From: an uncultured Collinsella sp.
Lineage (GTDB): Bacteria > Actinomycetota > Coriobacteriia > Coriobacteriales > Coriobacteriaceae
Length of the DNA stretch: 64,000 nt
NCBI GenBank assembly: GCA_900543025.1
Contig: UQPP01000005.1
Location: 13,532-77,531, forward strand
Reading direction: 5' to 3'
The translations under genes and the position numbers were made by a program. The notes below the pieces were generated by a model that ran no database searches, was not told the DNA's origin, and saw only the letters and a program-made list of their open reading frames with translations. This document shows, piece by piece, positions 60,091 to 64,000 of this stretch. Within the stretch, counting starts at the first letter, position 1. The number at the start of each line of letters is the position of its first letter.

Positions 60091-60107
60091 TTGAATTATC
60101 TGAGTGA
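60075..60107 (+). CDS. Short upstream ORF (10 codons) overlapping the mgtE start
   Basis: ATG at 60075 has an ideal GGAGG 4 bp upstream and encodes MMGSTIELSE, ending in TGA at 60105-60107. It is out of frame with mgtE, overlaps the TTG candidate start at 60091, and stops one base before an in-frame mgtE ATG at 60109. It may be a leader peptide coupling translation to mgtE. Expression is unproven. Confidence 0.45.
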   Translation: MMGSTIELSE

Positions 60108-61935
60108 GATGCTCAAATTGCCGGTCTTGGACGTCGATGGAGAAAAGCTCGGCGTGGTGAACGATTTTGGTATTGCTACCGGCGAAGTTTTTCCGCACGT
60201 GACGTCGCTCGCGTTCCGCGGTCCCGGCAAGACGCCGTTTATGATCAGCTGGCGCAAATGGGTCGACCGTATCGACGAGACGGGTGTACACCTTAAGACA
60301 TCGGCCACCGAAATCCGTTTTTCGTACCTGCAGCCGACCGAACTCTTACTCGCCCGCGACGTGCTTAACAAGCAAATTGTCGACACGCAGGGCATGAAGG
60401 TCGTGCGCGTAAACGACATCAAGTTTTCCATGTCGGGCGAAAATCAGCTGCGCCTACTGGGTGCCGAAGTTGGCGCCCGCGGTCTGCTGCGCGCGATCAG
60501 CCCCACACTCGAGCATGTCGTCGAGGGCTTTATGAAGCACCTGGGCAAGCCGCTCAGCGAGGACATTATTGCCTGGTCTTACATGGACCTGCTCGATCGC
60601 TCGACTAAGAACATCCAGCTCTCGGTGTCGCACAAGACGCTTGGTGAGCTGCACCCTGCCGACATCGCCGACATTATCGAGCAGCTCGACCCGCGCCTGC
60701 GTGCGCAGGTGTTTGCGCAGCTCGATACTGCCCAGGCCGCCGAGGCCATTTCGGAGTTCGATGACGACGAGCTTATGACCGAGATGCTCGAGGGCCTGTC
60801 CGACACGGACGCATCGTCGATGCTGGCTATGATGGACCCGGACGATGCAGCCGACCTGATCGACGAGCTCGATTACGAGAAGGCCGAGAAGCTCCTGCGC
60901 CTGATGGGCGTCAAGGAGGAGAAGGCGATTCGTAACCTGCTGGGGTATGAGGACAACACCGCCGGCCGCATCATGACCTCGGAGTTTGTCTCCCTGCCCG
61001 CCACGGCAACGGTCGGTGACGCCATCGAGGCGATTCGCGAGCTCGACGAGGACTTCGAGAGCGTCTACTACGTCTATACCGAGGATCCGAGCGGCATGCT
61101 GACCGGCGTGCTTTCGCTGCGCACGCTGATCGTAGCCGACCGCGACGCCACGCTGGGTCAGCTGGCCTATCGCGACCTGGTCTATGTGTCGCCCGACGAG
61201 GACCAGGAAGACGTGACGGACGAGATGACCAAGTACGACCTGGTTGCCATCCCTGTCTGCGACGAGAACCGTCATATCCTGGGTATCGTAACCTTCGACG
61301 ACGCCATGGACGTTATCGCCGAGGAGCACCAGGAGGACCTGCAGATCGCCGGTGTCGGCTCGGGCGATAGCGCGTCGGACGACTCGACGAACGTGCTCAG
61401 CTGGTTCGTGCATCGCCAGTACTGGGTTGTTGTATGGGGCATCGCGTCGTGCATCATGGCGACCGTGCTGGGAACGGCGCTCGGCCCCGCGCATCTGGTG
61501 GTGTTCCCCATGTGCGCCATGCCGCTCGTGCTGCTTGCTGCCTCGCGCATGGTGTCGTTCGTCAAGAACTACTTCCTCGAGTACGACGGCCACGACGACG
61601 AGCCCAAACCGTACCTGGGATTCTTCTTCCAGAGCACGGGTATGGGCCTGATCCTTTCGCTCGTGACCTACCTGTGCGCGCAGCTGGTGCGCACCGCTGC
61701 ATTCCCCGATGCGTCCATGTTTGAGGAGCAACTCTTTACCGGGTGCTTTAATATCGCTGCCATCATTTGCCTGGTTGGCAACATGAGCGCCGTGATTTAC
61801 CTGATGGTGCTGTTCTGGCGTGACGAGCATGACCTCAACACGTCGGGCACCGCCATGAACGTTATTGCCGTCATGATCTCGTGCGTAGCGTACTGCGCCG
61901 CTGCGGTGCTGCTCACCATGTCGGTCATTGGTTAG
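60091..61935 (+). CDS. mgtE: MgtE-like magnesium transporter with N-terminal PRC-barrel-like domain
   Basis: This Mg2+ channel/transporter (614 residues from the TTG start) has a PRC-barrel-like domain (about 8-100, VLDVDGEKLGVVNDFGI), an MgtE N domain of helical repeats (about 190-290, with LHPADIADIIEQLDPRLRAQVFAQLD and DDAADLIDELDYEKAEKLLRLM), and a CBS pair (about 295-420, with YEDNTAGRIMTSEFVSLP). The C-terminal membrane domain has about five helices, and its usual GGNxGxQ signature is not obvious. The start is TTG 60091 (GGGGAG 5 bp upstream) or ATG 60109, which abuts the stop of a 10-codon upstream ORF. Confidence 0.88.
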   Translation: MNYLSEMLKLPVLDVDGEKLGVVNDFGIATGEVFPHVTSLAFRGPGKTPFMISWRKWVDRIDETGVHLKTSATEIRFSYLQPTELLLARDVLNKQIVDTQGMKVVRVNDIKFSMSGENQLRLLGAEVGARGLLRAISPTLEHVVEGFMKHLGKPLSEDIIAWSYMDLLDRSTKNIQLSVSHKTLGELHPADIADIIEQLDPRLRAQVFAQLDTAQAAEAISEFDDDELMTEMLEGLSDTDASSMLAMMDPDDAADLIDELDYEKAEKLLRLMGVKEEKAIRNLLGYEDNTAGRIMTSEFVSLPATATVGDAIEAIRELDEDFESVYYVYTEDPSGMLTGVLSLRTLIVADRDATLGQLAYRDLVYVSPDEDQEDVTDEMTKYDLVAIPVCDENRHILGIVTFDDAMDVIAEEHQEDLQIAGVGSGDSASDDSTNVLSWFVHRQYWVVVWGIASCIMATVLGTALGPAHLVVFPMCAMPLVLLAASRMVSFVKNYFLEYDGHDDEPKPYLGFFFQSTGMGLILSLVTYLCAQLVRTAAFPDASMFEEQLFTGCFNIAAIICLVGNMSAVIYLMVLFWRDEHDLNTSGTAMNVIAVMISCVAYCAAAVLLTMSVIG

Positions 61936-61943
61936 GTGGTCGC

Positions 61944-63206
61944 GTGCAAAATACCAAGCAAAAGTCGGGCACCAAGCAAAAGTTGACCATCGCGGCTATC
62001 TTTGGCGCTATGGGTCCCGGTCTGCTGGCGGCGCTTTCGGGCAATGACGCCGGCGGCATTGCAACGTATTCCAGCGCGGGCGCCAGCTATGGCTACAAGA
62101 TGCTCTGGATGCTTCCCGTCATGACCGTGCTGCTCATCGTGACGCAGGAGACCGCGGCGCGCTGCGGCTGCGTCACGGGCAAGGGCCTGGCATCGCTCAT
62201 TCGCGAGCGCTTTGGCGTGCGCAAGAGTGTACTTGCTATGGCGGCGCTGTTGATCGCCAACACGGCTGTGACCATTTCTGAGTTTGCGGGCATCGCTAGC
62301 GGCCTTGCTCTCTTTGGCGTGCCGGCGAGCATCTCGGTGCCGTTGGTAGCGCTGCTGGTGTGGATGCTTACCATGTCGGGCAGCTTCCAGCGCATCGAGA
62401 AGATCCTGCTGCTGGTGAGCTGCGTGTTCGTGACCTATATTGTCGCCGCGTTTATGGCTGGCCCCAACTGGGGTGAGGTCGCGGTCGACCTGGTCGTGCC
62501 TAACATTCAAAATGACCCCAGCTACGTGTCGCTCGTGGTCGCAACGATCGGTACCACCATCGCGCCGTGGATGATTTTCTTGGCGCAGAACAACGTGGTC
62601 GATAAGAACGCGGGCGAGGACGATATCGTGCTGCAGCGCATCGATACCGTGAGCGGCTCGCTTGCCGCCGATGTCATTGCCGGCTTTATTATCATCACGA
62701 CCGGTACGGTGTTGTTCCCGGCGGGTATTCAGATTAGCGATGCCGCCGATGCTGCCCGCGCGCTGGAGCCTATTGCGGGTCAGTGGTCCACGGTACTGTT
62801 TGCCTCGGGCCTGGTCGCGGCGAGCTTCTTGGCTGCCTGCGTGCTGCCGGGCGTTACGTCGAGCGCTATCTGCGAGGCATTTGGCTGGGAGCGCGGTGCC
62901 GACCGCAGCTGGGACGAGGCCCCGGTTTACCGCGGCATCATTACGGCCATCATCGGCATTTCTGCCGTGTTGGTGCTCATGCCCGGCGTCGATCTGTTCC
63001 AGATTATGATGACCTCGCAGGTCATCAATGGCGTGCTACTGCCCGTGGTTCTGGTGTTCCAGGTGGTTATCGCCGCCGACCGTCACATCATGGGTGCCAA
63101 CCGCAATGGCCGCGTGTGGAACGTGCTCACTTGGGCGACTATCGGCGTGATTACGGTGCTCACGGTTGTCATGTTTGTCCTGCAGGCGATGGGCTACAGC
63201 GCTTAG
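61944..63206 (+). CDS. Nramp-family divalent metal transporter, NRMT-like (probable Mg2+)
   Basis: This 420-residue transporter has 11 or so membrane helices and the SLC11/Nramp fold. The helix-1 signature, normally DPGN, reads D35-A-G-G (GPGLLAALSGNDAGGIATY). The helix-6 MPH motif reads A207-P-W (GTTIAPWMIFLAQNNVV). Loss of the methionine and the asparagine, with the aspartate kept, is the pattern of Nramp-related magnesium transporters (NRMT) described from the related genus Eggerthella, and not of Mn2+/Fe2+ Nramps. The start is GTG 61944, 8 bp after the mgtE stop with TAGGTGG in front, so it is probably in one operon with mgtE. A terminator follows. Confidence 0.88.
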   Translation: MQNTKQKSGTKQKLTIAAIFGAMGPGLLAALSGNDAGGIATYSSAGASYGYKMLWMLPVMTVLLIVTQETAARCGCVTGKGLASLIRERFGVRKSVLAMAALLIANTAVTISEFAGIASGLALFGVPASISVPLVALLVWMLTMSGSFQRIEKILLLVSCVFVTYIVAAFMAGPNWGEVAVDLVVPNIQNDPSYVSLVVATIGTTIAPWMIFLAQNNVVDKNAGEDDIVLQRIDTVSGSLAADVIAGFIIITTGTVLFPAGIQISDAADAARALEPIAGQWSTVLFASGLVAASFLAACVLPGVTSSAICEAFGWERGADRSWDEAPVYRGIITAIIGISAVLVLMPGVDLFQIMMTSQVINGVLLPVVLVFQVVIAADRHIMGANRNGRVWNVLTWATIGVITVLTVVMFVLQAMGYSA

Positions 63207-63223
63207 CGCCTCTTTTGGACTCC

Positions 63224-63258
63224 AAACAGGCCGCAGCGATGGGCTACGGCCTGTTTTT
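63224..63258 (+). terminator. Rho-independent terminator after the Nramp-related gene
   Basis: AAACAGGCCG (63224-63233) pairs with CGGCCTGTTT (63247-63256), ending in TTTTTG. Confidence 0.88.
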
Positions 63259-63300
63259 GTCTGCTATAGGGTGTTAGTTATATGGCAGTGGGCAATAAAT

Positions 63301-63504
63301 GCCAAATATGAGTACTGTTGCTAAGTGAATAGCATTTACATTCAAGAAGATAATAAACATAACCTATAGTATGTTCATTAAAATTGGCTCCAATACGCCT
63401 TAAACCAGTCAGGTTGGCTGTCTTAGGGGGTTGTAGGGTTCGCTCGGACGTCATTTTGGGTGGTTTTGCCTGCTACTAAAATGGTAACAGTACTCATATT
63501 TGCC
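63301..63504. repeat. 204-bp A+T-rich element with 21-bp terminal inverted repeats
   Basis: GCCAAATATGAGTACTGTTG (63301-63320, plus C) is the reverse complement of 63484-63504 at 19 of 21 positions. The interior is A+T-rich on the left half and has no frame. The rest of the 543-bp gap 63207-63749 contains a GCCGGCAGTT/TAACTGCCG repeat remnant (about 63661-63690) and a strong hairpin at 63689. Confidence 0.78.
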
Positions 63505-63688
63505 CTTTTTTGCCCACAGACCTTTGAGGGTGCGGCGAAAAGGGCTTGTTTTGATTGTTTGGGGCAGGCGCGAGGCGCGGAAATGATGTCTGGAGCGGCG
63601 GAGCGGCTTGGAATTCATCCGCAGAGGTCTTCATTGGCCGCGCCAGGAGTGTCTCCAGGTGCCGGCAGTTGAGGAGCGCCCCTAACTG

Positions 63689-63726
63689 CCGCAGGGGGCG
63701 TCGGCCGTGGCCGACGCCCCCTGCGG
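63689..63726 (-). terminator. 18-bp perfect hairpin downstream of the last gene
   Basis: Positions 63689-63706 are the exact reverse complement of 63709-63726. It lies 24 bp after the stop of the minus-strand gene ending at 63750. There is no T-run on the minus strand, so it may be a repeat-type hairpin. Confidence 0.6.
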
Positions 63727-63749
63727 GTGTAAACAGATTTTGCTGCGCG

Positions 63750-64000
63750 TTACTTGTCGGTGCCCAGCTTGTGTGGCTTGTAGGCGAGGGCATTGACGAG
63801 TGCGTCGGCGGCGGACTTGACGGCTGCCGGCTGCGGATCGTTGACGTGGTCCTCGGGGTGCACGGGCAGGTCTTTCTTGACCGCATCGTGGATCAGGTTG
63901 AGGTACTCGGTCACGCCGGTAGTCGACAGGTGCGTGCCGTCGCCGTCGAACAGGTCGTTGCGGTTGGCGCTGTGCCCGTACCAGTCGATAACGCGTACAT
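63750..64000 (-). CDS. C-terminal part of an SGNH/OatA-type acyltransferase or esterase (5' end outside window)
   Basis: The minus strand from the window end reads an open frame of 83 codons ending in TAA at 63750-63752. It contains VIDWYGHSANRN followed by DLFDGDGTHLSTTGVTEYLNLI, which is the C-terminal D-x-x-H block of SGNH hydrolases as found at the end of OatA-like acyltransferases. The final 35 residues are a polar tail ending HKLGTDK. Only this piece is visible, so whether an acyltransferase-3 membrane domain precedes it cannot be seen. An alternative is a stand-alone GDSL-type esterase. Confidence 0.72.
   Translation of the reverse strand, partial: VRVIDWYGHSANRNDLFDGDGTHLSTTGVTEYLNLIHDAVKKDLPVHPEDHVNDPQPAAVKSAADALVNALAYKPHKLGTDK

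Noticed and set aside
63460..63672. 70-codon plus-strand frame
   Set aside because: It starts inside the 204-bp repeat element, has no plausible ribosome-binding site and ends in repeat-derived sequence.

Overview
The window is a dense, G+C-rich bacterial chromosome segment with short intergenic gaps and about 50 protein genes. Gene content and repeats point to an anaerobic gut actinobacterium of the class Coriobacteriia, most like Collinsella. The pointers are a ferredoxin-linked group 4 [NiFe] hydrogenase, an Nfn-type transhydrogenase, an Nramp-related magnesium transporter, a sortase-anchored pilin-like giant protein, and many intergenic repeats carrying a GGGGAC-GTCC core. The genus is an inference; no rRNA gene is present.

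Layout. 1-1.7 kb: end of a purine operon (purM, purN). 1.9-4.3 kb: a lone PTS IIA protein, a parvulin-type foldase and yqeY. 4.5-8.2 kb: a polar amino-acid ABC importer (ATPase, lipoprotein, two permeases) followed by a cytidylate-kinase-like protein. 8.4-16.1 kb, mostly minus strand: nfnB-nfnA, pth, a hypothetical protein bracketed by two 200-bp repeats, prs and glmU. 16.3-19.6 kb: an ECF importer (T, fused A-A, S); the fused ATPase carries a repeat inside its reading frame. 20.1-25.3 kb: exonuclease III, sirtuin, a DHPS-HPPK folate fusion, a BirA-like protein and coaX. 25.5-26.0 kb: initiator tRNA-Met and a regular array of alternating inverted repeats. 26.1-29.0 kb: an Old-Yellow-Enzyme/FAD reductase and an orphan HTH protein in an A+T-rich pocket. 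29.2-34.8 kb: a five-gene Ech-like hydrogenase with fused membrane subunits. 35.6-41.8 kb: a 2095-residue LPTTG adhesin flanked on both sides by the same palindromic repeat cluster. 42.5-51.2 kb: a two-component system, an ABC-2 exporter and a MacB/FtsX-type exporter. 51.5-59.8 kb: DUF362 ferredoxin protein, alpha/beta hydrolase, hemolysin III, CNNM/CorC protein, a CphA-N-like protein, YtxH and PRC-barrel proteins, and a NodB-domain protein without its metal ligands. 60.1-63.2 kb: mgtE preceded by a structured leader with a 10-codon upstream ORF, then an Nramp-related transporter. 63.75 kb to the end: the C-terminus of an SGNH-type protein.

How the genes fit together. NfnAB exchanges electrons among NADH, ferredoxin and NADPH. 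The Ech-like complex can discharge reduced ferredoxin as H2 while moving ions, so the window holds much of a fermentative redox-balancing set. MgtE and the Nramp-related transporter form a probable magnesium-uptake pair. No complete insertion sequence, prophage or CRISPR array is visible. The accessory signal is instead carried by several families of small (about 150-205 bp) palindromic or terminal-inverted-repeat elements, placed at gene ends, around the adhesin, and once inside a coding sequence.
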